Source: Agelas oroides (lineage: Eukaryota > Porifera > Demospongiae > Agelasida > Agelasidae). Taken from it: 64,000 bases of DNA. The stretch lies in contig OX422186.1 in assembly GCA_949130485.1 (NCBI GenBank), forward strand, positions 8,715,837 to 8,779,836, given 5' to 3'. Shown here one piece after another: positions 11,924-37,716 of this stretch. Under the pieces are notes generated by a model, which was given only the letters and a program-made list of their open reading frames with translations, searched no databases and had not been told where the DNA came from. The first letter of the stretch is position 1. Every line of letters begins with the position of its first letter. Position numbers and translations under genes: made by a program.

Positions 11924-13500
11924 GCTAGTTCTCCCAGCAACTAATTTATTTTCAATTTTGCTTTTATCAGTCAGGTTCAACACAACTGCATTATACGAAA
12001 TTCAGTCACTTCTTGTATCTATCTCATTACCTACTTTTTGGTGGGTTGTATTGTCTCCATACAGTTTCGAAATTGGAATTCTTGTCCAGCAGGTCGATGC
12101 ATCAAAGTAGAACTACTAAAATAAGCCCCATTCTCTTCCAGAAACTATTATCTGTAATATTGGTTTTCTTGGTGGGTTTTATTGTTGTCTGTGCAATTTT
12201 GAAAATTAGAATTCTTGTCCAGCAAGTCAATGCACAAAGGATCACTACTTACTAAACAACAAGTCAGTGGACGAGCTTCATGAGATAGTAACCCAATCGT
12301 CGTGGTTGACAGTACGTGTTCTATCTCCTCCCTCTCCTGCAAGTTGAAAGAAGCACGACAGAGATTTTTCACTACACAAACTGAACTTTCATGTAATATA
12401 TTACCAAATATTCCAATAATATTCTAGGGGTGTACAAATAAATAGTACAAAGACATTGTATTTATTGTTTTGACTAAACATGGTTACATGTATGTGGGAG
12501 ATTGAAGGTTATCCTCACAGCCAGATTCTTACTGGATGCAGGAAAAAGAGCCTGGTTACAAGGCCAGGGTAAGGTCACGTTACTCCGGGCAGTGAGATTT
12601 CATTGTTAGCCTCCTTCTCAAGCTCTCCATGCTTAACACAAGGAGAGCCTGGGAATGACTATATAAATGCACACGAGTCTCTCTGGGCTTACGGGAGTGG
12701 GCAACAAGCCCGTGGGAAATTACACATCGTCTCAAACCCAGGTGCAGTCAGGCAATCAGATGAGGAGAGGGAGCTCAACTGTGCCTGGGTACGAGGCTGA
12801 TCACCAAATGACCTAGCTGTGTCACTATGGCTTCACAGTGAGCCGATTTGAGGAACACACTTAGTTGTGATGAAAGTCGTTTAAGAACTGGAAATGGCTA
12901 CTCCTCCTGAAGACACACAAGTGGTGGTTAGTTTGAAGCTCAAATGTAAACAGTGTGGTTAACATTCAGCAAAATGTGTTTTAGGTAGAGCTGTAAATCA
13001 AACTTGCATGGGCCAAGCCACTCACTATAAATATTGGGGGTACGTAGGTGGGCACTCTTACCAGACTGGTGTGGTATGCAACTGCTAATTGGTATATTGC
13101 AAAGCAGCTGTTTGTACAATTAAGAATGCGACCAGGAGACTCCTTTATGATGTTCTGAAGTTACACATTTTCTCATCGTTGCTATATTGTATCCTACACA
13201 GTAGGCAACCAGGCTTTCTCACACAGTAGGCAACCTTGAATTGTAGGCTTTCTCACACAGTAGGCAACCAGGCTTTCTCACACAGTAGGCAACCTTGCAT
13301 TATAGGCTATCTTGCAACAAAATTGTAAGACTTCTGAATTAGGGACTCTTAGGAGCTTGCAACCTGAGACAAGTTGGAAAGCAGCTGCATACCTGTAACT
13401 AACATTAGCATACCTGTAACTAACATTGATATCGCCATGGTAATTGATGAAACTCGTCCCAAACTCAACCCTTTTTTCTGTCAGTGTCTCCTCAACTCTA
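11924..13500. other. Intergenic, PH-PDZ 3' side
   Basis: No gene is recognised. It contains a possible poly(A) signal AATAAA near 12435, imperfect GAGCCTGG inverted-repeat fragments near 12545-12660, and short direct repeats of CACACAGTAGGCAACC at 13195-13295. Confidence 0.5.
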
Positions 13501-13502
13501 TC

Positions 13503-15112
13503 CTACTCTACCCTACTCTGTCATGGCTCTACCTTATTCTCTTGACTCGACACAACTCTACCCTACTCTGTCATGGCTCTACCTTATTCTCTTGACTCGA
13601 CACAACTCTACTCTACTCTGTCATGGCTCTACCTTATTCTCTTGACTCGACACAACTCTACCCTACTCTGTCATGGCTCTACCTTATTCTCTTGACTCGG
13701 CACAACTCTACCCTACTCTGTCATGGCTCTACCCTATTCTCTTGACTCGACACAACTCTACCCTACTCTGTCATGGCTCTACCCTATTCTCTTGACTCGA
13801 CACAACTCTACCCTACTCTGTCATGGCTCTACCCTATTCTCTTGACTCGACACAACTCTACCCTACTCTGTCATGGCTCTACCTTATTCTCTTGACTCGA
13901 CACAACTCTACCCTACTCTGTCATGGCTCTACCTTATTCTCTTGACTCGACACAACTCTACCTTACTCTGTCATGGCTCTACCTTATTCTCTTGACTCGG
14001 CACAACTCTACCCTACTCTGTCATGGCTCTACCCTATTCTCTTGACTCGACACAACTCTACCCTACTCTGTCATGGCTCTACCCTATTCTCTTGACTCGA
14101 CACAACTCTACCCTACTCTGTCATGGCTCTACCCTATTCTCTTGACTCGACACAACTCTACTCTACTCTGTCATGGCTCTACCTTATTCTCTTGACTCGA
14201 CACAACTCTACTCTACTCTGTCATGGCTCTACCCTATTCTCTTGACTTGGCACAACTCTACCCTACTCTGTCATGGCTCTACCTTATTCTCTTGACTCGA
14301 CACAACTCTACTCTACTCTGTCATGGCTCTACCCTATTCTCTTGACTCGACACAACTCTACCCTACTCTGTCATGGCTCTACCTTATTCTCTTGACTCGA
14401 CACAACTCTACCCTACTCTGTCATGGCTCCACCTTATTCTCTTGACTCGACACAACTCTACCCTACTCTGTCATGGCTCCACCTTATTCTCTTGACTCGA
14501 CAAAACTCTACCCTACTCTGTCATGGCTCCACCTTATTCTCTTGACTCGACACAACTCTACCCTACTCTGTCATGGCTCTACCTTATTCTCTTGACTCGA
14601 CACAACTCTACCCTACTCTGTCATGGCTCTACCTTATTCTCTTGACTCGACACAACTCTACCCTACTCTGTCATGGCTCTACCTTATTCTCTTGACTCGA
14701 CACAACTCTACTCTACTCTGTCATGGCTCTACCCTATTCTCTTGACTCGACACAACTCTACCCTACTCTGTCATGGCTCTACCTTATTCTCTTGACTCGA
14801 CACAACTCTACCCTACTCTGTCATGGCTCTACCTTATTCTCTTGACTCGACACAACTCTACCCTACTCTGTCATGGCTCTACCTTATTCTCTTGACTCGA
14901 CACAACTCTACCCTACTCTGTCATGGCTCTACCTTATTCTCTTGACTCGACACAACTCTACCCTACTCTGTCATGGCTCTACCTTATTCTCTTGACTCGA
15001 CACAACTCTACCCTACTCTGTCATGGCTCTACCTTATTCTCTTGACTCGACACAACTCTACCCTACTCTGTCATGGCTCTACCTTATTCTCTTGACTCGA
15101 CACAACTCTATC
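13503..15112. repeat. 50-bp minisatellite, about 32 copies
   Basis: A 50-bp unit (core CTACTCTGTCATGGCTCTAC, ATTCTCTTGACTCGACACAA) runs for 1.6 kb between the convergent PH-PDZ and LRRC9 3' ends. Variant sites (CCTTATT/CCCTATT, CCCTACT/CTCTACT) recur in blocks. A SINE-like tail (GGCAACTGCTGGTCTTTCAA) follows at about 15190. Confidence 0.95.
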
Positions 15113-15358
15113 ATGGCTACATCTTACTACACCAGACTATATATCAAATTTTCCTACTCTACCTTACTCCTTCCCCTGGGTTTGGTCCCTGGCAACTGCT
15201 GGTCTTTCAATTTCCTCTATTTTACTTTGTACCATCCCTTGTTTACATGAGCTGCTAGTGTTTTAAAGGCTGCTCTAAGTCCCCACTATCTTCCCCACTA
15301 TCTTCCTCTATCTTGTCTCACACCATCAAATGGACAGTGAGTGGGTTAGCCCCTTTAA

Positions 15359-30363
<15,005 letters not shown>

Positions 30364-30482
30364 GCATCCAACACAGCCAACACTTTTTAGTAAACGTTGC
30401 TACGGTTACGTTGCCGCGAGTAAGTGGGAGGGGCTGAATAAAAGTGGGCGGGGCTAGGCGGTAAAAAGGTCAAAAATTTAAT
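30364..30482. promoter_or_regulatory. Bidirectional LRRC9/cysteine protease promoter
   Basis: Only 119 bp separate the LRRC9 ATG (30363, minus) from the protease ATG (30483, plus). The interval must hold both 5' UTRs and core promoters. It contains the X-box at 30396-30409 and a GTGGGAGGGGC-like GC-rich element at about 30424-30436. Confidence 0.6.
30396..30409 (-). promoter_or_regulatory. RFX X-box motif
   Basis: On the minus strand the 14-mer reads GTAACCGTAGCAAC. It fits the RFX consensus GTNRCC-N2-RGYAAC at every position and lies 33-46 bp upstream of the LRRC9 start codon. RFX factors drive many ciliary genes through such sites close to the start. The site is seen directly; its use is inferred. 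Confidence 0.75.
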
Positions 30483-33400
30483 ATGGCTCGTGGTCTGTTT
30501 GCAGTTTTGCTGCTCAGTCTGTTGTAAGTGAAAAATTGTGTTTCTTGAAACCAAAAAGACTGTCTGTGTGTACTATCATGTTGTATTATGCGCGCGCATT
30601 TTCCCTCTACCCGCTAGTGTTGCAGCTGCACGCTGCAGCAACAGCAGCCAACAGCAGAGCTTTGAGGAGTGGTGTTCCGAGTATGGCAAGACGTACTTGA
30701 CCCGCGAGGAGTGGAGCGCTAGGAAGAAGGTGTTTTACCAGAACGCAGATCTTGTGCAGACATTGAATGATGAACACAGGTAGTCAGTCACACTTACAGT
30801 ATCAGAGAACTGTACTATCCAGTCCGTACTCTGCATTGGTCTCAGAAACCAGACTCAACCAACCCCAGACCAGTCCATACTCTGCATTGGTCTCACAAAC
30901 CAGTCTCAACCAACCCCAGACCAGTCCATACTCTGCATTGGTCTCACAAACCAGTCTCAACCAACCCCAGACCAGTCTGTACTCTGCATTGGTCTCACAA
31001 ACCAGACTCAACCAACCCCAGACCAGTCCGTACTCTGCATTGGTCTCAGAAACCAGTCTCAACCAACCCCAGACCAGTCCATACTCTGCATTGGTCTCAC
31101 AAACCAGACTCAACCAACCCCAGACCAGTCCATACTCTGCATTGGTCTCACAAACCAGACTCAACCAACCCCAGACCAGTCCATACTCTGCATTGGTCTC
31201 ACAAACCAGACTCAACCAACCCCAGACCAGTCCATACTCTGCATTGGTCTCACAAACCAGGCTCAACCAACCCCAGACCAGTCCATACTCTGCATTGGTC
31301 TCACAAACCAGGCTCAACCAACCCCAGACCAGTCCATACTCTGCATTGGTCTCACAAACCAGACTCAACCAACCCCAGACCAGTCCATACTCTGCATTGG
31401 TCTCACAAACCAGACTCAACCAACCCCAGACCAGTCCATACTCTGCATTGGTCTCACAAACCAGACTCAACCAACCCCAGACCAGTCCATACTCTGCATT
31501 GGTCTCACAAACCAGACTCAACCAACCCCAGACCAGTCCATACTCTGCATTGGTCTCACAAACCAGGCTCAACCAACCCCGGACCAGTCCATACTCTGCA
31601 TTGGTCTCACAAACCAGACTCAACCAACCCCGGACCAATCCATACTCTGCATTGGTCTCACAAACCAGACTCAACCAACCCCGGACCAATCCATACTCTG
31701 CATTGGTCTCACAAACCAGACTCAACCAACCCCGGACCAATCCATACTCTGCATTGGTCTCACAAACCAGACTCAACCAACCCCGGACCAATCCATACTC
31801 TGCATTGGTCTCACAAACCAGACTCAACCAACCCCGGACCAATCCATACTCTGCATTGGTCTCACAAACCAGACTCAACCAACCCCGGACCAATCCATAC
31901 TCTGCATTGGTCTCACAAACCAGACTCAACCAACCCCGGACCAATCCATACTCTGCATTGGTCTCACAAACCAGACTCAACCAACCCCGGACCAATCCAT
32001 ACTCTGCATTGGTCGCATAAACCAGACTCAACCAACCCCGGACCAGTCGCATTGGTCTCACAAACCAGACGCAACCAACCCCAGTGTGGATCACTTGCTG
32101 AAATCAATCCATGCTGAGGTGGGTCTGGCTTGAAAGACAAACATGGCGGACCAATTTTCCAGAAATTTTGGTCCCCCCAGACCAAAATTTCTGTGACACA
32201 AACAAAAGGAAAGGGGTAAAACATGATGTGTTAAAACAGTGCCACTAACAACCTAAGTGTATTTGACTGTTCCACGGAGTACCAAGATCTATGCTATCCA
32301 GCCCATAGCCTACATTAAGAGCGTTCTTATGCGCTCTTGATCCAGCCCATAGCCTACATCAAGAGCGTTCTTATGCACTCTTGATCCAGCCCATAGCCTA
32401 CATCAAGAGCGTTCTTCGCTCTTGATCCAGCCCATAGCCTACATTAGTCTCAGGACGGTATGTAGCAGCAGACTCACTCCAAACACCACCTTGGATCACA
32501 TGAGACGTAGTTCATAATGATTCACATGACTGATGAGCATGTGGTATAAAATTGTTTTATTTCCGAATTCCTCCGTTTCTCCCCAGAGATGTGACCTTTG
32601 CATTGAACCAGTTTGCTGACATGAGTCCAACTGAGTTTAAGCAGAAGGTACTCATGCGCCCTCGCCCCCCTCCTGTGCTTCCCTCGGATCGGTACACTTT
32701 CCCCTCCTCCCCCATCACATCACTCCCTGACTCATTCGACTGGAGAGAAAAGGGAGTGGTTTCGAGCGTGAAAGATCAAGGGACGGTAGGGACTTGCTGG
32801 GCATTTAGCACCGTGGGGAACGTGGAGGGGCAGTGGGCAATAGCAGGAAACAATGTTATCTCGCTGTCTGCTGAGCAGCTGGTGGACTGTGACGCAACCT
32901 TCGACCCAAACAAGTGCGTAGGTCATACATATGTGATTGTGGTATGTGCATGTTTGTTAGTCTGAGGTATGTAGTGTACTTCAGACAATGGATAGGCGCA
33001 CACATTTCCAAACAACCCCCTGCCTGACCCTTATACCTTACCCTTCCCGTATGAATACGTTCCCAAACCTTCCCCAGCTTCAGTTTTTGACCACTGGAGG
33101 CAGGGAAGGTCTGGGAACAAGGCTGCATGCAGAACCTTCATGAGGTTGATGGAACTTGTTCCCAGGTGTGTGCTACAAAGGAAACCTGATTTAAAGGACA
33201 TCTTGATTTCCATGTATGTTTGAGAGGAAAGTGAAAGCCAGCAGTCACCAGGAATTGACTCTGGGACGCCTAGCTTGAGCTACCAGTGCTCTGAGCCGTT
33301 GCCAGGAATTGACTCCGGGACGCCTAGCTTGAGTTACCAGTGCTCTGAGCCGTTGCCAGGAATTGACTCCGGGACGCCTAGCTTGAGTTACCAGTGCTCT

Positions 33401-35166
33401 GAGCCGTTGCCAGGAATTGACCCCGGGACGCCTAGCTTGAGTTACCAGTGCTCTGAGCCATTGCCAGGAATTGACTCCGGGACGCCTAGCTTGAGTTACC
33501 AGTGCTCTGAGCCGTTGCCAGGAATTGACTCCGGGACGCCTAGCTTGAGCTACCAGTGCTCTGAGCCGTTGCCAGGAATTGACCCCGGGACGCCTAGCTT
33601 GAGTTACCAGTGCTCTGAGCCGTTGCCAGGAATTGACCCCGGGACGCCTAGCTTGAGTTACCAGTGCTCTGAGCCGTTGCCAGGAATTGACTCTGGGACG
33701 CCTAGCTTGAGTACCAGTGCTCTGAGCCGTTGCCAGGAATTGACTCCGGGACGCCTAGCTTGAGTTACTTGAGCTACCAGTGCTCTGACCACTGAGTTAC
33801 GACCACCAGGCAACCACCAGCCCTCACATTCTTTCCTGTATACTAGGTTCAATATTCGGTGACTGCTGGCTTTTCACTTTCCTCGGTTTTATTTACAGCT
33901 GAGCCAAGGTGTTCTAAAGCACCATGACTTCTAGTCTCAACCTCATAAACTATTTTCTTAGTCCCGAAGATGGTGGTTTTCAGTGTCAGTGACTCCTATC
34001 TTAATCTCCACATGCATGTAGCTTTCACATGGACTGCAGTGTGTTTGGAGGGTGGCCGTACCTAGCCTATCAGTACATTAAGAATGTGGTGAGTGCTGTA
34101 TGTATGTATGTGGAAGTACTTATTGTAGCTGTCAACGGTGTCTGATTTAGATTTGTAGACTGTCACCTAGTATCCTTATTCCCAGCCCCTCTTGCAATCT
34201 TAAACCGTTTGTCTCTCCCTCTTTCCCACCCTCCCTTCCCCCCTCTCCCTTCCCTTCCTCCCTCCTTCTTTTTCCTCTCTCCCCCTTCCTTCCCTCCCCC
34301 CCTCCCTCTCCCTCCCAGTCTCTCCACTCCCCCTCCCTCTCCCTCCCACTCCCCCCTCTCTTCCTCCCCCTCCCCCCTTCCTCTTCTTCCCCCTCTCTCC
34401 CTCTCTCTCCCTTCCCCTCCATCCCCATCCCTCTTTTTATTATGGGGGTTAGTGACTCCAGCTCTAGTCTTGCAACATAGCCCTCAGTCTATACTGTGAT
34501 ATACTGTAGTATACTGTAGTATACTGTAGTGTACTGTAGTATACTGTAGTATACTGTAGTGTACTGTAGTGTACTGTGGTATACTGTAGTGTACTGTAGT
34601 GTACTGTAGTATACTGTAGTGTACTGTAGTATAGTGTTATACTGTGATATACTGTGGTATACTGTGGTATACTGTGGTATACTGTGATAGATATAAAGTT
34701 TATGCGCACATAGAGTGCACTTAACATGGATTGCTCTTGGTACAAGACCACACAAAATGTAAATATACGACGTCCTGGTGAATCCATGCAGGGAGGCATA
34801 GAGAGTGAAGCAAACTACCCCTACTGCAGTGGATCAGGGAAGTGTTTCCCGTGCATGCCACCGGGGTTCAACAAGACCCGCTGTGGCCCTGCCCCATACT
34901 CCTGTAACAAGACAGAGAGCTGTGGCAGCAAACTGGACACCAGCAAGTTTGTGTCCGGACTAAAGGTCAAGTCCTGGGTGGTAATTGTCAAGGTAATGTA
35001 ATGGTCATTATTTAGTTGTATCTGTGCCAGCTAACCGTCACAGTCTTTCCATCTTCCTTTCTACTGCATAAACATGGATGCACACACACACACACACACG
35101 CACATACACACACACACACACACACGCACATGCATGCACACACACACATACACACGCACGCACACG

Positions 35167-35203
<37 letters not shown>

Positions 35204-36742
35204 ACACACACAGAATGAGAGCATGATGCAGACAGCTCTGGTGTTACATGGTCCTCTCTCTGTCCTGATGAACGCTGAGTTTCTCCAGTTCTATCACTCC
35301 GGTGTCTGGGACCCCTTCTTTAGCTGTGACCCCACTCAAACTGACCATGGTAGGTGGACGTTCTGTGCTCTTCATCCAACAGTTGTGTCGATCTAATAAC
35401 AACTCAGAGCATTTCTATTACCCTCATACCCTAGGTGAAGTATCGTTATTGTATCAAATCATCTGTGGCTGGTATTGCACGCCCGGATGCAATATGGGAG
35501 AATTTAAACATGGGGATGTAAGTCCCACCCCTTGTCTCACTTCATGTAGCAAATTTCCATGTCAGTAGACCCAGCAAATAACCAGGTCTTCCAAAGTTTA
35601 TAAAGAGATCCAGAGGAACAGGGGTGACAGGCTGGACCAGCAGCTGTTCTTAATATAGCCTGGCTTGTTTGGAACACTTGTGGGTTTTGGGTGTAGAGTA
35701 TTCATTGAACTGTAAATACTGTGGAGTAATTAGTGCTTACCTGGTGTCATGGCAACCCTAGCCTTCATAGTGACTATCAATGCACCCACATGTTTGTACT
35801 GTCATATATACCACAGTATGTGTGTGACCAAGAGCGCATAAGAACGGGCGGCTAGAGTAAGAGCGTGTAACTCCAATAGAAGCCCGTAGTCCGGGCAAAA
35901 TTATTGAACCGTACTAAAAATAGAACATCTGGTCATGTGCGTGCTTAGCAACAATGCATAATGGATTATGTCAACGCAGCGTGTGCAGGGCGTGTTACTA
36001 TTTTTAGTACTGGCGGTAAATTCTGCCCGGTTTAGAATTTTACGTAGTTACACGCTCTTACTCTAGCCGCCCGTTCTTGGTGTGACCCATCAGTATACCA
36101 CAGTAACCCATCAGTATACCACAGTAATCCATCAGTATACCACAGTATGTATATTATTCTATGACATTGTGTTGTTTCGCCTGCAGCTGTGCTCCTGGTA
36201 GGCTATGGAACTCACAAGGGACTCTTCAGCACCAAACCATACTGGCTGATTAAGAACAGGCAGGTTGAACAGTTACGTCGATCCTAGACCCAAAACCAAC
36301 CCAGCATGGATCACTTTAGTGCCATATGTGGCCTGGGAATGAGGCTAGAATCACTTTCAGTATACTGGGACCAACACATGATGCAGGATGAGATCTGGGA
36401 ACGAGACTTGAATACTGCTAGGCTAGTTGTAAGGTTGAATACCCAAGAACTGGACACAGGGAAATTAAAGAGTAGTCCCATTCCCATGCTGTTTATCCTG
36501 GTCTGGGAATGGGACTGGGAATTGGTTTATGGGTGACTATGGCTTTAGGAATATACTGTTTGTTAGCATCCTCACACTGACACATGCACCCTCACAATCA
36601 CCTCGTCTCACACACACACACACACCCTCACATTCCACATAGCTGGGGCCCAAAGTGGGGGCAGAATGGCTACTTTATGTTGGTGCGTGGAAAAGGAAAG
36701 TGTGGAATAGACACTGGAGTTACATCAGCAGTACTGGGATAG
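30483..36742 (+). CDS. Papain-family (C1A) cysteine protease, cathepsin-like, secreted or lysosomal
   Basis: Eight exons join in phase: 30483-30523, 30618-30779, 32587-32913, 34022-34088, 34792-34992, 35214-35349, 36187-36259 and 36643-36742, giving 368 residues. There is a signal peptide ([13 protein letters not shown]), an I29-type propeptide ([12 protein letters not shown], then [12 protein letters not shown]) and the mature enzyme from about 115. Active-site residues are present: Gln132, Cys138 in GTCWAFS, His311 in [11 protein letters not shown] and Asn335 in KNSWGPKWG. Position 135, usually Cys in the QGxCGSCW motif, is Val. After [11 protein letters not shown] an insert carries six cysteines ([16 protein letters not shown] onwards). 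Intron 7 has a GC donor (AACAG before gcaggt); using it is what restores KNSWG. Intron 2 holds a 1.25-kb array of 51-bp units. It resembles cathepsin F/L-like proteases, and the exact subfamily is not settled. Confidence 0.9.
30806..32090. repeat. 51-bp minisatellite, about 25 copies
   Basis: A 51-bp unit (CATACTCTGCATTGGTCTCA, CAAACCAGACTCAACCAACC) fills intron 2 of the cysteine protease. The left half uses CCCCAGACCAGT and the right half CCCCGGACCAAT, so the array evolved in two blocks. Long frames on both strands are artefacts of the 3n period. Confidence 0.95.
32318..32425. repeat. Short array of MITE-end fragments
   Basis: Three copies of an about 44-bp unit containing AAGAGCGTTCTTATGCGCTC, which resembles fused ends of the AAGAGCGCATAAG element, plus GATCCAGCCCATAGCCTACA. 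Confidence 0.7.
32975..33180. repeat. Dispersed 200-bp repeat, copy A
   Basis: Shares CTTCCCCAGCTTCAGTTTTT, GACCACTGGAGGCAGGGAAG and GCTGCATGCAGAACCTTCAT with 37050-37270, in the same orientation. Confidence 0.85.
33243..33780. repeat. 54-bp minisatellite, about ten copies
   Basis: 54-bp units (GCCAGGAATTGACTCCGGGA, CGCCTAGCTTGAGTTACCAG) in protease intron 3. The reverse complement has a B-box-like GGAGTCAATTCCTGG and runs into a SINE-like flank at 33780-33920. Confidence 0.92.
33781..33925 (-). mobile_element. tRNA-derived SINE-like remnant
   Basis: The minus strand reads GGTCGTAACTCAGTGGTCAG (A-box-like) with the ATGTGAGGGCTGGTGGTTGC leader. The plus side carries the tail-like GACTGCTGGCTTTTCACTTT. 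Confidence 0.55.
34200..34440. repeat. CT-rich tract
   Basis: Irregular CCTCCCT/CTCTCCC sequence in protease intron 4. Confidence 0.8.
34495..34688. repeat. 10-bp AGTATACTGT array
   Basis: About 19 copies of the decamer GTATACTGTA/GTGTACTGTA in protease intron 4. Confidence 0.95.
35082..35213. repeat. (CA)n at protease exon 6 acceptor
   Basis: CA-rich microsatellite ending exactly in the acag acceptor at 35213. Confidence 0.95.
35829..36079. mobile_element. MITE copy 2, AAGAGCGCATAAG termini
   Basis: Same family as 27095-27344, in protease intron 6, flanked by GTGTGACC repeats. The right terminus lacks about ten bases (ATGCGCTCTT) of the inverted repeat. Confidence 0.9.
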
Positions 36743-37716
36743 AACTCAAATTGAGCCAGCTAAAGAAGATCAAGGCTGATTAGCGACTTTTTGCATACAT
36801 GCCCATGTTGATGATTATAGTTTTATACACATTTAGAGAATTTAATCTGATTTCTATCAGCAGCTGGAGTAGCCTTATTCCCAGGTCAAGCTGTAGAGAT
36901 AGTTTTTATCCACAGAAGAAATCTGGAAGTGGCTTGGGAATGAGGTCGCTACAGGTGGGAGTTTGGAGCTCAATTCTTAAGGTTGCATGGGAAGTGGATC
37001 AATTATTAATTAGCAAGTACCCTCATTCTAGCAACTAGTCTGGGGTATGTACCCTGGACAATGGATGGTGTGCGCACACGTTTCAGAAACAATCCCCTGC
37101 CCGACCCTTGTTTCCGAAACAGTGAAGCCGTATGAATCCAGTTCAACAATTGTGCATCCCCACTTCCTAGACCTTCCCCAGCTTCAGTTTTTGACCACTG
37201 GAGGCAGGGAAGGTCTGGGAACAAGGCTGCATGCAGAACCTTCATGAGGTTGATGTAACTTGTTCCCAGCCATGTGCAGGAGAAGGCCTTGTTCCCCTGC
37301 TCCTCTTCAATAATGCAGCATGCAACTGCAAAGGTGCAGGGGAGGATTGAGGCTGGCAACAAGGCTGCATGAGAAACTGGGTGAGAGCCTGAATTATTGA
37401 GGTAGTTCAAACTTCCTTTGACCAAATCCTAACTGCAAGTCTTGTAGCCCTGTTGTAATAAGACACTCCCAACAACTGCATGTTAGTGATAAAAGCCGGG
37501 GTCATGAGAGAGTCAAGCTTCTCCCAAAAGAGAAATGTTGCAAACAGAACAAAGAAATTTTCAGAGAAATTACTAGCAGCTGCCATGAGTTTTTATACAA
37601 GTTGTGTTGCTAAAAAAAAAAAGATGGGATAAAAGGTGGCCGAATAAAACTAACCTGGTGATACAATAAAATTCAAACACATGAAAGGCCTAGGTTATAT
37701 ACCATAATATATCGTA
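36743..37716. other. Protease-PHF7-like convergent intergenic region
   Basis: No gene seen. It holds a TAGCC-family foldback remnant (about 36872-36950) and copy B of the dispersed 200-bp repeat (37050-37270). Confidence 0.6.

Noticed and set aside
30767..32094. Long open frames (417 and 430 codons) on both strands
   Set aside because: They arise because the 51-bp minisatellite has a 3n period without stops; they lie in an intron between phased protease exons.
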